Shown here piece by piece: positions 1 to 11,947 of a DNA stretch of 64,000 bases. The stretch covers positions 434,001 to 498,000 of the forward strand of contig JACAXG010000060.1 in NCBI GenBank assembly GCA_018881555.1. The letters are read 5' to 3'. The position numbers and the translations under genes are program-made. A model generated the notes under the pieces. That model ran no database searches and was not told where the DNA came from. It saw only the letters and a program-made list of their open reading frames with translations. This DNA is from Amblyornis subalaris. Its lineage: Eukaryota > Chordata > Aves > Passeriformes > Ptilonorhynchidae. Within the stretch, counting starts at the first letter, position 1; each line of letters begins with the position of its first letter.

Positions 1-181
1 ATAGAGTTTATTAATAGAGTTCTCAATCACTCCAATGGAACACTGCAGCTAACAAAAAATTCTCTGCATGGGATGTAAGATCTCTCATCCACACACAGAT
101 GTACACCATATTGACATGGGAAAACAAATCACATGCACCTGTATTTATATGTCTCATAGATAAATATGCATAAAGAGATAG

Positions 182-230
182 ATATGTATGTATGTATANA
201 TGTGTGTGTGTGTGTATATCTATATAGTCT
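182..230. repeat. TATG / TG compound microsatellite
   Basis: Tandem TATG units run from about 184 to 198, followed by a TG run of about eight units and a short TATA tail. One base (199) is N, at the junction of the two motifs. Length polymorphism is likely. Confidence 0.85.
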
Positions 231-1825
231 ATTCATCAGGTAGGACATGGAAAATATAATCCAAAATCTTCAAATTTCAGCAGTCTCTTCTATGATAATT
301 ATCATGGAGGACTATAAAAGACATAACAAGGCAAAAGAATAGTACTTTATTTATATTATGAGACCACTGGATATATTTCCAAAAACACAGGCAAAGCAAG
401 TGTAAGTCAAGGAACAACAAGCATTTTTTTGTGCTAGCCAGCAAAGATGATAGATGATTTTGTGCTTGTCCTCTTACGGGAAAATGTCCTTTAAATGCCA
501 AACTTATTTAATTTTCTGTACCTAGTCACTGTGCCCAAAACTGTTTTTGATCTCTTTGAAGTAATAAATGCATTAGAAAAGAATGAAAGCTCAAACTAGC
601 CCCTTGTTATATAAATACAGATAGCAGTGGTGTTTCAAATCCTCAGATTCTCCCATTAGAAAAAATTATTCATATTGAATCATATGAAAAAAAACCCTCT
701 GAAATATAGTTCAAGTAAGAGTTNGTAGCAATGGGCTTTATGAAGGTTACCTGACACTGACTTTTAGTTTGCACACCCTCTTGGCAAATTTTGATCTTAA
801 AACCTATTTTTTATGCAGCATGTTTGCTTGAGAATTATTTTAAAAAGAAAAGCCTTTCAGACAAAATCTAAATCATTTTTGAGCCAACCAAGGTTAAAAA
901 AATACCTGATGTTCTTCCACGTCAAATATGTCTGGATACCTTTTCTTCTGGCAGCTCTAGAACTGTCACACAACAGAAAACTTGGAGGATTTTTTAGAAT
1001 CTAGGAAATTCACCTGTATGTCATCAATAGAAACTTAAAGTCAGTAGGCTTGCTCAGGAGCATGTATGCTGGCCCTGATTTTGGCAAACAAACTGGTAAT
1101 AACCAGCATCATCACCTACTTTGCCTGCTATATATCATGGCTAAAATATGGCTGCTGGATTTAAAGGTACCAGTCAATGTAAGATCTTTCTGAATCACCA
1201 GTATCAGCAAAACATGNCATACTGCAAGTAAGAGTTAAAGCTGTTAAACTGTAAAGAGTTAAACTGTATTGGATATACAGTAGGACAAAGGGAAATCATT
1301 TTCCTTGTCATAAAGGGTGAGACTGGTAATAGCATACAATGTACAGGTCTGTTGTTTAACTTTCATGAAAAAGATGTTTAAATCTCAAAACTGAAAGAAG
1401 CCACAAAATTATAAATCCCTTCCTCACACCTAAAACCTGGCAACTTCCTTCCCATGTCCCTGTGACACCTCTTCTCAGTGAAAGAAAGCAGTGCAGAAGG
1501 TACAAGAGCGCAAGAGCAGATGGTAATGTAAAACAGACAATTTTGCCTTCCTTTCCTCTTATAGGNGCATAAAGTTAGATCCCTTTCTCGTATCTAATAT
1601 CCATCACATCTGGATCACATAACTATCTATCCTTGTTTCTAATGCGGTCCATATTGTCCAGAAATCTCAGAAGTTCCTGAATTCAAGTGTACTAATGGAT
1701 AGATGGCCAGGCTTCATTTCCTAAGAAAATTTGGGAAAATTTCCAGGAACTGATTTGATTGTGGCATTCCATCATTTTCGCAAGAAGAAAGTACTATATG
1801 ATAGAAAACACCAAACAAACCACCA

Positions 1826-1844
1826 AAAAAAAAAAAAAAAAAAA
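1826..1844. repeat. Poly-A tract
   Basis: An uninterrupted run of about twenty A bases lies on the plus strand. No retroposed gene body or SINE is recognisable immediately 5' of it, so it is called a simple tract and not a retroposon tail. Confidence 0.6.
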
Positions 1845-4800
1845 TCAGAGGAAAAGAATCAGAAGCAAAATACAACACATTGCTGTGACCATTCCTAAAT
1901 TACTCCAGAAGCTATGGACTCGCCTTCTCAGGAGCATTCCATCTAATGAGTTTTAGTGAAATACAAGGCACTTGGGTCCAAAGAAGTTTCACTGGAAATA
2001 ACAACCAGGCTAAAAATAGATGGCCTGAATGCTTTTTGTGGTCTTAAAAGCTTTATAAAAACATAAGGACTTTCGTTTTCATCTTTCATCTGCTTTTCTA
2101 ATAATAAAAAGTTACACTCAAAAACCAAGCCAAAATGATTACAGAATAATACCTAGGCTGTAGGCCCCACTCTGTAGGACAGTGCACCTATAATTCTGCT
2201 TGCCTAGCAGACCACAGCCCAGACTATGTGGTGATACTCTTCATTTATATAACTATTTACAATTGCCTCACCACAGGATTCCTCCCTTTCTCCTTATCTA
2301 TTTCTGGTTTGTTGGTTTNGGGTTTTTGTTTCTTTCCTGCAGATGAACTAATAAAAGTAGTACATGCACACAGCACTCCAGTCCCCAGCAAAATAAAAAA
2401 AATTACCTGTTTAAAATGAAAAGTGTAAATAATGCTACCTGAGCAAACAAACAAGGTTGTGGTTTTACTTTTGAAAACAAAACCATTCAATCAAGCTATA
2501 AAGTTCAATGTTTTAATAAATTGCCACAGCTAAGCATAGTATTTTACAAGGAAATTATAAAACCTCAGAGTACAAAGGAGCTACTCAGTGCCTAGAAGAA
2601 ACAGAGGACTACACACATTCTTTCTTGGGAAATTTCAGTCATTTTCCACTATTGCTGGTTCAGGAGAGACAAGTAGGTATACTCAGATAGATGGATCACT
2701 TATCTNATGAAGTATGGAAATTCTCATTTTGGGATTCTTGCACTAAAAAAGTAGGTATTTATTGCAGAGATAATCTTGCACATTTAATGCACACTAATTG
2801 AGAAGCAGCAGTAAAACCAATAAGTGCACACAGTTATTCTTCCTTAGGCACAAGAAAGCTGCTTATTGTTCTGACTCATGTTAGCGTGAGATTTTGTTCA
2901 TGTTACTCAACCATTACATTACTGCTAACTTACCTGTTATATAACAAGAACACCTATTACATAAACATAGTGTTCAAGAGATTACACAACACAAAAAGCA
3001 AACCAGCACAAGGAGACCACTTACAAGAACAGCAGTCTTAATGATTTCTAATGTAATGAAAAGTAACCGAGGACTGAAAAGACCTCCCGTTGCAGGATTC
3101 TTTCCACTAGAAAACTGAGATCATGCTGAACCCAGTTTATAGCAACAATATCTCAAGAAATTGCTATACTTTCTTCTCCTAAATGAAATGAAACACTGGT
3201 ATTTTAATTTTAAAAATTGATGCTTCTCCAGGAAGGTAATAGAGCTTCAGATTTATGCACAAAATTACCTCTCGTCTTAAAACTTTTTTTAACACTTACT
3301 TCAAACAAATATGAAGTTGTCTATGTAAGTACCTGCCCTACAATACAAAAATATAAATGCAAAGGAAAAATTTGTATATTTTTCATAGAAACTACATACA
3401 GATACATACAGATGTGTAGTTCTGTTAGTTTATCAGCAAGTACATATTCAGTCATTTTAGTATCATCACCACTCCTGACTTTCAGAAACTTACTAAGAAG
3501 AAAAATATTGACATTGACAACAACATGACCTGGTGTTCATCTACAAACTATTATTTTCAAGATAATTCTCTTCTAATATCAATATATTAATATGNAAGAG
3601 ACACAAGCAGATTCCTAATGCATTTCTACAGAAGCCATCAAAATTTGCAGCAGAAATATATTTATGATTTAGTGAACATCATCTCTCTGTGCTGGCATAG
3701 CTGTAGCTCTGTGTCTTCTGCTAGTGTTGGCATTTAATCGGTGCTGAGAGGACAGTAAACTACTCTGTAAAGAGCCAACAGCCACATAATGACCACACTC
3801 AGGACTTCATCTTTCTTGTGCACATCTCAGAAGACCTGTGAGTACAGAGCACTGTGCATCAGTGCAGCTGCCATCAGTGTTATTTAGGCATGGGTATAAG
3901 TGCCCAGAACTCTGACCTTCATGGTTATGCACAGAAAACATTGGTAATTGTTTCCAGAAAATACCAGATTACCACCAAACATGGTATGTCTCATCAGTCA
4001 GTATGTCCTACAAAAGTCTTCTGCTCACATCCAGTGCAGAAAATAGTCCAAAACTAGTGCAAATATTCCACCTGAGACCTCTACAAAGCTGTCTTAAGTC
4101 TGTCCTCTTCCCAGCAGAATACTCNAGCTCACATTTGCTAATCATTCTGCAGAGAAGTTTGTTCATTCTCCTGTGTCCTCTGGGTGTGAGCTCCATATTA
4201 AAAGTAAATATTCACTTAACACTTAGCCCCAACAGTCTGCTAAGGACAGTGCAACAGAAAATCTGCCAGTTGATGTTATGATTTAAAGAGAAGTTTGATT
4301 ACTTCATATTCGAAAATTGAATGTTTTTTCATTCACTGTATTCTGCCCTATAGCACTACTTTATCACACGTTCCCCTACACTTTCTTTAGTTTGTACTCC
4401 TGCTCACATCTGTTGGGAATAACAGAAAGAAAACTGTCGCTATACTTCACACATGCGGCCATACACAGTTATCCCTGTACATCCAGGATTTGGGGCTGAT
4501 TTTTGACAATTTGCCTTTATGTGTCTGTTCTTTTGATTTTACTTTTTTCCCCTGTGAATTTGCTTGCTCTTGGTTTCAGTATTTACAAAGTAAGGGAAGA
4601 GGGGTTTAGAAGCATGTATCTGCTTACTCTGGTACCACCTCTCTTCTCACATATGCTTTTCATTCTCTTGGAACAAATTCTCACTGGCAGAACACACTCT
4701 GGATCATCCACAGGACTGCTCCCAGACTTCATTTCCCAAATACCATTTTCAGTCTTAGTGCCCAGAATTTCATGGGACTGACTACTCTATATTAGTTTAA

Positions 4801-5682
4801 AGTTTGGTTTCTCAAGGCATTCCCGGAAATATCAGAGGCATCCTTATCTCCTTCCAGCTTTCCTGAGTGATGGACTTATGGTTAACTGCGTTTTCGCTTG
4901 CATAACTCCTGTGCCTACAGTCACTCTTCCTCAACAGTTTATAGGATTTGAGCTGGAGCACAGGATTCAAATTAACACTATAAGGCATATAGGAAACATT
5001 CCATTACAGCATCACAAATCAAATTAATTGCACAGCAGAGAACATTAATTACACTACTATGATTTATTTGTAAATAACTATTTGCTGGTCAGACAATTAA
5101 TTAATTCCTATTAGGAATAATAATAATTCTTATAAGAAGATTTAAGCAATTCCTATATCCTTCATCTTCCAGACTGCAAAATGAGTTAGTTTCCGTATTT
5201 CTCATCCACCAAGGCTCAATAATATTTTATTTTCAGCCTAAAACTCTGTTACAGGGTATTTCATCTCAGGCTACACACAACAGTCTCATTATTTCCAGAG
5301 AAAACCACCACACATCCAAGTGATTTTAAGACTTTTTGACAGTCTCACCTGATACAGACAGGAATACTCAGAAATCTTATCTGTTCTGAAGAAGTGATCA
5401 AGCTTTATAGGACACATTATGAGATTCTCAAATTAAAGCACCCTTATAACTCTATACTGACTCATAGCACACCGAAATTGTTGTGAATTAACAACTCTGG
5501 CAAGCTTCAGTGGAAACTGCAAGTGTTTATAATTTCTCAAAAAACAGACCACTCCTGTAGCAAAGGAGGAAAGTTCAACAAAAGGAATTAATCGTGCTAT
5601 AAGCATGTGACAGTCGTGAAACCTGTGGTACCACAGGAAAAAAGCAGCACTTTGCCAAATGAACAAAAGTGAATATTTAGTA

Positions 5683-5688
5683 ACTTAC
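5683..5688 (-). other. Splice donor of RYR2 exon 3, perfect consensus
   Basis: After the GGG codon the intron starts GTAAGT, an exact match to the U1-binding consensus. It contrasts with the weak donor of exon 2. Confidence 0.95.
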
Positions 5689-5793
5689 CCCTTCTGCCTT
5701 TTCTTCTGTATTAGCCAGCATTTCCTGGAGGGCCCGTACTGACAGAGACTGCTCCAGCACAAATGTGCAGATGGACAAATCAGGTGGAACATT
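5689..5793 (-). CDS. RYR2: RYR2 coding exon 3 (35 codons, partial gene)
   Basis: This exon continues the N-terminal domain of the cardiac ryanodine receptor directly after exon 2. The minus-strand translation is 35 codons, starting [12 protein letters not shown] and ending N-T-E-E-K-A-E-G, and corresponds to human RYR2 residues 57-91. The central [16 protein letters not shown] block is a family hallmark. Compared with the human sequence as I know it, the last seven residues differ at two positions: Glu for Val at residue 86 and Ala for Ser at residue 89. Acceptor (CTCTTTTACCTAG) and donor (GGG|GTAAGT) are both canonical. Length (105 bp) and phase 0/0 equal those of the human exon. In humans, genomic deletion of this exon removes residues 57-91 in frame and is a known cause of catecholaminergic ventricular tachycardia, so it is functionally important. 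No N bases or disruptions are present. Confidence 0.98.
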
Positions 5794-5813
5794 CTAGGTA
5801 AAAGAGAACCATG
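5794..5813 (-). other. Splice acceptor of RYR2 exon 3
   Basis: The minus-strand sequence GTTCTCTTTTACCTAG immediately precedes the AAT codon that opens exon 3. It has a short but clear pyrimidine tract and a CAG-like TAG end. Confidence 0.92.
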
Positions 5814-8800
5814 CGATGACATTAGTAATTAGTATTTGCTGAATAGCACTTTCCAGTGCCTCTATTTTGCCTCACCATCCATGAATCTGAAAGATCTACG
5901 ATATCTCTGAGGCTATGAAAGCCAGCCACATACTGGGATGCAACAGTTAAGTCTTAGCCAGAGAAGGGAAGCAACTCTTACCCTCCTGCTCACCACGTGC
6001 AAGCTGACATCTGGGCTATGAGGTCCCCTCTCAAAAAGAAAGAAACTCTCAATAAAAGAAGAAACAAATGAATTTCATCAAGTTCAGCAGAGGATCACCA
6101 TGAACATCAGGGCTAGTGCACTCCCCCTGTGTGCCTGCAGAGAGGAGGAGAGAGGGATCTTATGGTTCTCTTTAAAAATCTAGCTGTGATTACAGGGAAA
6201 ACGGAGGCAGACTCTTCTTGGATGTGCTCCTTGAAAGGAACAGGAGCAGCAATACAAGTTGTATCAAAGAAAACTGGAGAAGAAATTGGGAGTAGAAAGG
6301 CTCCTAAGCAAAGTAGTGAAAGGTCTGCTTGGACATTAGCACATGGAACATGTGTCTCAGACATTATGCTCAGACTGTGAGGAAAACCAGATTCAGTCTT
6401 TAGGCTACTGGTAGTTAGCCAGACCTCATCCTTATCATGAAGGTCAAGATGAATTTTCATAGCAGAAATATTAGACACTGCGTATCAAGGCCAAGCCAGC
6501 AGCTTCACAGCCTTGCAGTGCACTGTGCTTTCCCACAGTCTGCTCTAACTGGGATAAAACCAAAGAGTCTTATAAAAATTAACATTTAACTTGTCATGAT
6601 TGAAAAAAATATCATTGAACTATTGAAAAGTTAATTTTCCAGACTACCCAAAAAAAACATATAAAATTGAAAGAGGTTTGTAATAGCAATGTCTAAGTTA
6701 CAAGGTAGCAAAGTAAAATTAGACTTTATGTGGGGATCTTTTCTTCTGTTAATAGAATATGCAACTCCTACACACCTTCACTTGCCTCCAGAAATTCTTT
6801 CATATTCCTTCTCTATTTTCTTTCCATATTAGTTGCACATTTTAGTTTAGGAATACTTTTACTGACTTTTGGAAATCAGTTTTTTACACCGTGAATGCTT
6901 TTGCTTCTAAAGCTGTAAAACTTCACACTTACTCAAACTGTGTACAATGTGAAGAGGCCTCTTCCCAGGCCAAATTGTAAAAGGTAGTTGCAAAATCGTT
7001 TATCTTTTTTTTTCCAAAAGCTAGTTTATTCAGAATACCTCACAGTCTACCTTATTACATTGCTGTTCATCAATTCAGGTCTAATAGATCTTTCATTATT
7101 TTCCAATACTTATATTTTAATGAAATAAATGTAAAATTGTATTTTAAATTTAAGTTTTAGCCAGATGAAAAAGGATTTAATAGCATCATCTTTTGTACGG
7201 GTTTTGACTGACTTATGCAATGATACTTAGGCATGGAATATTTTTAAGACAACTCTTTCAGAATTAGGATTTTACTTACTTGTCAGTGTTCTTGTTGCCA
7301 TTTTCTGTTCATAGCTAGTCAGACTCTACAATAGTCCTTTTCATGCTAGGCCAACAGACAACTAATTGGATTGTCTTCAAAACATCCTTGTAATGTAAGT
7401 ACTATCACAAGCCCTTCTTTAAAAAGCAGGAAAGAGAGCACTCAAAGATCTCAGGTTGCAAGGTGTTGCTTCTTCTCAGTTAATGTGAGGACAATTTTCC
7501 ATTCTAGAAAGGCTCACAGAAATGAACTGCCTAACAGTGCAGCTCACCCTCCGTTCTGCCCAGTGAAGACTGACTGACGAGAGCACGAATAAAACAGAAA
7601 AGACGCTTCATACTCTGTGCCAGAAACAAGCCAAGGCTATCTCTTCTGCATCTATAAGCAAACAAAGTCTCCTTAACAATATTCTCACTGTTATTACTGT
7701 TATTTAAAGCAGGATTTTTGCTGGCAGAACATCTCACACGTACAATTTTGGACCTTTTGGACCTATCAAATTTTTACTACTGAACATACCCTACAGGTTA
7801 TATACTTTGAAATATCAAAAATCCTGCATCATTTCACACATTGAACAAACCAACATAACTAGGACATTTCTCTTTCATCCATTTCATTCTCCTTTATGTT
7901 CAAGACAGCCATGAGAACTTTCTTCCCTCCCCATTAAAACTGAGGTATAAAGTCCCAATGAACATTTTTCAGCTATTCTCATTGCTGGTGAGTAAGGCAC
8001 ACTTTTTGCTGCCAGAGAGTAAAAAAGGAGAACTGTGTAAGATAAATTTGCGTTAATAAAGTGAAAGAAGTACCATCTTCTTACAGTCTAGCAAAATGTT
8101 AGAGCCAGTTTGTTTTTTATGAGAAAAAGAGAGAGCACATTATCCCACCTAGGTACTTGGTTGGCCCTCAGAGAGCAATGTTTTTCCCCCAGGAGCTGAG
8201 GAAAGATGCACTTACTCATGCTTCAGTGAGCCTGTGAATTAAACCTTCCTCTCTCACAGTTCGTTACCCAGGTCTGCTCTACTGAAGATCCAACAGGCAT
8301 GACTGCATCAATCCCAGCATGTACAACAGTCAAAGCATGAAAAAACTTGGGAGAGATGCAGACCTGCCAACGTATTTAGCTCAGTTACAGCTCTGCTCAT
8401 CCCTATACACTCCATTTCAATGCTGATGCTTGTAACGCTACAGATTTAAAGGATGAGGCTTCAGGCTGGCATACAGACACAGACTTAAGGTTCCTCTTTT
8501 GAATAACTCCCTCCAAAAAAAAAAATTGCAGGCAATTTTAAAACCCTCACTTAAATATACCAAAAATTAGTCACAGTGCCTTTTCCATCTCTTCAAAGCT
8601 TAAAATAAAAATGAGGAAAGAAAAACAGTCTTTGCCAGACCTCTGAACATCCACCTTATTAGCTCTCGTATTATCTCACATACAGACAGAGGATGCCACA
8701 TGAAAAATAAAGGTATTCTGTCTTATGTGGCAGCCTAACATTCTCTATTGAAAGATACCTTCATACAAAGCACATAGCAGATTTTAGTACCCCGCCTGGA

Positions 8801-11800
8801 GAGCAACTGCATATTCTACTGGCTGCAAGGAAAATCTCTAGCAATTAGTTCTCAATATCAGGCTTTTTTGAGGACAGGTGAAATGTGTAGGCAGGTATTT
8901 TTGTGATTGCTTTCCTAGACTATGAACACACTATTAAATAATAAATAATTTTAAAGAAAATATTTTGCTACATGTCTAACCACCCANCAATGCACTTTTA
9001 ATAAACACCAAAACTACCAGGAAATTTCAAAGAGTTTAATGGTAATAATACATCTCTATTTTGATAATAGAACACAAACCCCAAAAACTGATCAGTGCTC
9101 AAAAGGAGATGTTTCATCAAATATAAATAACCTCCTTTTTCCACGAATTTTCATCATATTTATCTTTGCTGCAGTAACTTTCTAAATAAAGAATAAAAAA
9201 TTAATTCATATTCCAAAAGGGGGTTTTGTTTTGTGACAGAGCGTATCATGTCCTTGAAGAGTCCAGGGAATCTGTATCACTTCAGTTCAAATGATCAGTG
9301 GAAAATTCTGATAAGCAATGGCAGTATTCAAAACAATTTCTTTTCAGTTTATTTTTGACACATTTGCAAAATGAATCATACTTTAGTGGGTTTGAATATA
9401 AAATAGACCCAGTAACTTAAAAAGTAAATAGTAGTAACTCCAGTTTATCTCAGCATTAATTAAACCATTACTGAGTTGGCTGCCAGTTCATGTTTAGAAG
9501 ATTTGTCTTCTTGTAAATTTTTCTTCCTAGAGAATCTACTCAGTCGTAATTACAGCCTAATATGCAAGTAGTTTGATTTTTAAAAAGTTATTACAGATAT
9601 AAACTAAAAATTGCATATTGCATTTCAAAAGGAGATTAAGTACTGCTAGGAGAAAAACGATAAATTACTATTACCTTTTTCTATTGTTCCTTCATCATTG
9701 CTTGTAATAGCCCAATCAGCAAAACTAGACAAGTTAAAATAAATGTAACAGTCATCTGGAATTTTTAAGGTATATCTATTACTGAAGTAATTACTGGATT
9801 ATTTAGAAAATTGGTGAATTTTTTATTCTTCCTGTCATTTTAAACTACATGTTTTGTGTACACTCGTTTTCTGTAGTAATATTTGCATATTAAACTATGC
9901 TTTACTCTGTGGGAGGCAGATTTGCAAATTAGATAATCATACCATTTATTAAAAAGGTGTTTTGAGTAAAGCTTTTGAAATATATTTAAAAATATCCCTA
10001 ACTGTATTCCAACCCACAACTGAATCATGGGTACTGGATGTATTCATTATGCTCTATTTCAGGTTTTAGAGAATTTCTATTTACAAGCGTACCACACTGC
10101 AATGAAAGCAAGAGACTGAGATGCAAAACTCAGTGCTGTTGTCACTACTCTGAAGATCACACAGTGCTAACAAGCCACAGTAGTGTATGACCTGCTCATA
10201 TAATATGTTGCATATAATCCTGTGAATGTAAACTGAACTTCTGCCTCTCATAAATATTAGTACAAGACTGAAGAATAATAAATTGCATCAGCAAACAGAA
10301 TTCCATCTCCAAGAATAAGCAGTTTCACCTCAGCTTTACTTCTCCTAGATATTTGCAAGCTTCTTAGCTATTTTCCTAAGGTCATGGTTATTTTCGTTAC
10401 TCTTCTAACCAAATTCCTAATGAAATGGACTTGCAGGTATTTAGTTTTTCCCTGCATACTAAATATTCACACAGCAGTGCCTAAACAATCACCCAATTAA
10501 GCAGCCTGATGTTAAAAAATAGACGTGGGTGCTCATAACTTTTTTTAACAGTAGCACATTTACTAGATGCCTAACTTTGAGAATCCAAGTAGGAGGACTC
10601 AGAAAATTCATTTTAGTACAGAATTTTAAAAAAACATCTGTAGTCCTATTTGTGGGAGTAGCCTGAAAGAAACAGAACCCATCAGCTATTTTCAAGTTAC
10701 ATTTAAATTTATACATCTCCGTCTTTCTGGCAGCCCTTTCTGCTTAAATGAGATTCCGTCTGGTGACAGTGATGAAACACATTCAACATTACCAAAAAAA
10801 ACATCTATTTCTAGGACTCTACATAGAAGGCATATCCTTCCATGTTTTCAAGCCTGCCATCAAAACAATGGACCCAGTACAGAAATATATGGGTCTGACA
10901 ACAAGTCCTGTCAGCCCAATAGAATGAACCACATTCATCCAATCCCAAAGCAGAAAAGACAGAGAATGAGTTATGAGCCTTACGGTTTCAGTTCTGCAGA
11001 GAGGAGTGTCAAGTAGCACTGTCCTCTCTACAGAACTCCTCCAGGAACAGCATCAAGCGCCCACGTGTTTACCATCAGCAGACTGCGAAGGTTGCCTGGA
11101 CACCTCCTACAGAAAGTTTGCTATCAGTTGCTCATGACTATCTCNGTCTGAAACCATCACTTTCTGTACGAGGCTTTTATAGGACATTCCATCCCAAGCA
11201 GTTGTTTGCCTCAAAAGCAGAGAAGTTCTCAACACTCAAAACCTTCTATGTTACTATACCTAAAACCTGTAATGCCCTCATGTTTTTGGAAGAGCAGTTT
11301 GAAAAGGGAGTGGCTTTTTGTCACAAGTATGCTTTTCACTTTTTCTAGGAAAAACTTCAAAATAGTGGTCAACTTCTACTTCTTGACAAATGTCATTTTC
11401 CACACAGTGAAAAGTTTCTAGTTAATGATTGAAAGCTCTGAAGAGTCGTTTTTTCAGGAAAGGATAAGTGTTTCAGGAGATAAAAATTAGAAACTGACAG
11501 GAAGATGATAAAATCAAAAAAGGGTCCAGAATTAAAAAAAAAAAGGAAAAAGAGGATAAACACAGAGAAAAACAGCTAGTGGTGAAACTGAGGTCAGACN
11601 CAAATAAACTGCAATCATTGTGTTTCAAATCTTAAAACACAAGACAGCTCCATGTCCTCAGTGGTTCTCTTGAATCATGTTGGTTGCCTATGCCACAACA
11701 TGTTCATCTCCTTATTAATCTGACCCAAACAACCAACTGTTTTAAATATTTNAAAAATATTCTCTTTGGTCACATATACAAAGTTTCCCCATCTTGTCCA

Positions 11801-11929
11801 GATCTCTGAGAGCAAAATTCGCTCATAAATGAAACATTAGGTTTGATGAATCCAGTCGTGAAAAAATCTTGATACACTGAGCATACTTTCTGTTGATATA
11901 TCAAACAGTATATATACATTTCTACAGTA

Positions 11930-11947
11930 GTAGATATATATATCTAC
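11930..11947. repeat. 18-bp perfect palindrome (TA-rich)
   Basis: The sequence GTAGATATATATATCTAC is its own reverse complement. It is embedded in other TA-rich sequence, so it may simply be a microsatellite by-product. Confidence 0.7.

Larger units (their letters stand above)
1..5688 (-). other. RYR2: RYR2 intron 3, start of intron (continues beyond window)
   Basis: This AT-rich intronic sequence lies downstream of exon 3 in transcription. I looked on the minus strand for exon 4, whose product should continue the N-terminal domain into the conserved G-G-G-H-R-T-L-L-Y-G segment, and did not see it, so exon 4 lies left of position 1. Apart from a microsatellite at 182-230 and an A-run of about 20 bases near 1826-1844 I recognise no repeat, RNA gene or second gene. 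ORFs of 60-103 codons here lack recognisable motifs and are treated as chance frames. Confidence 0.85.
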
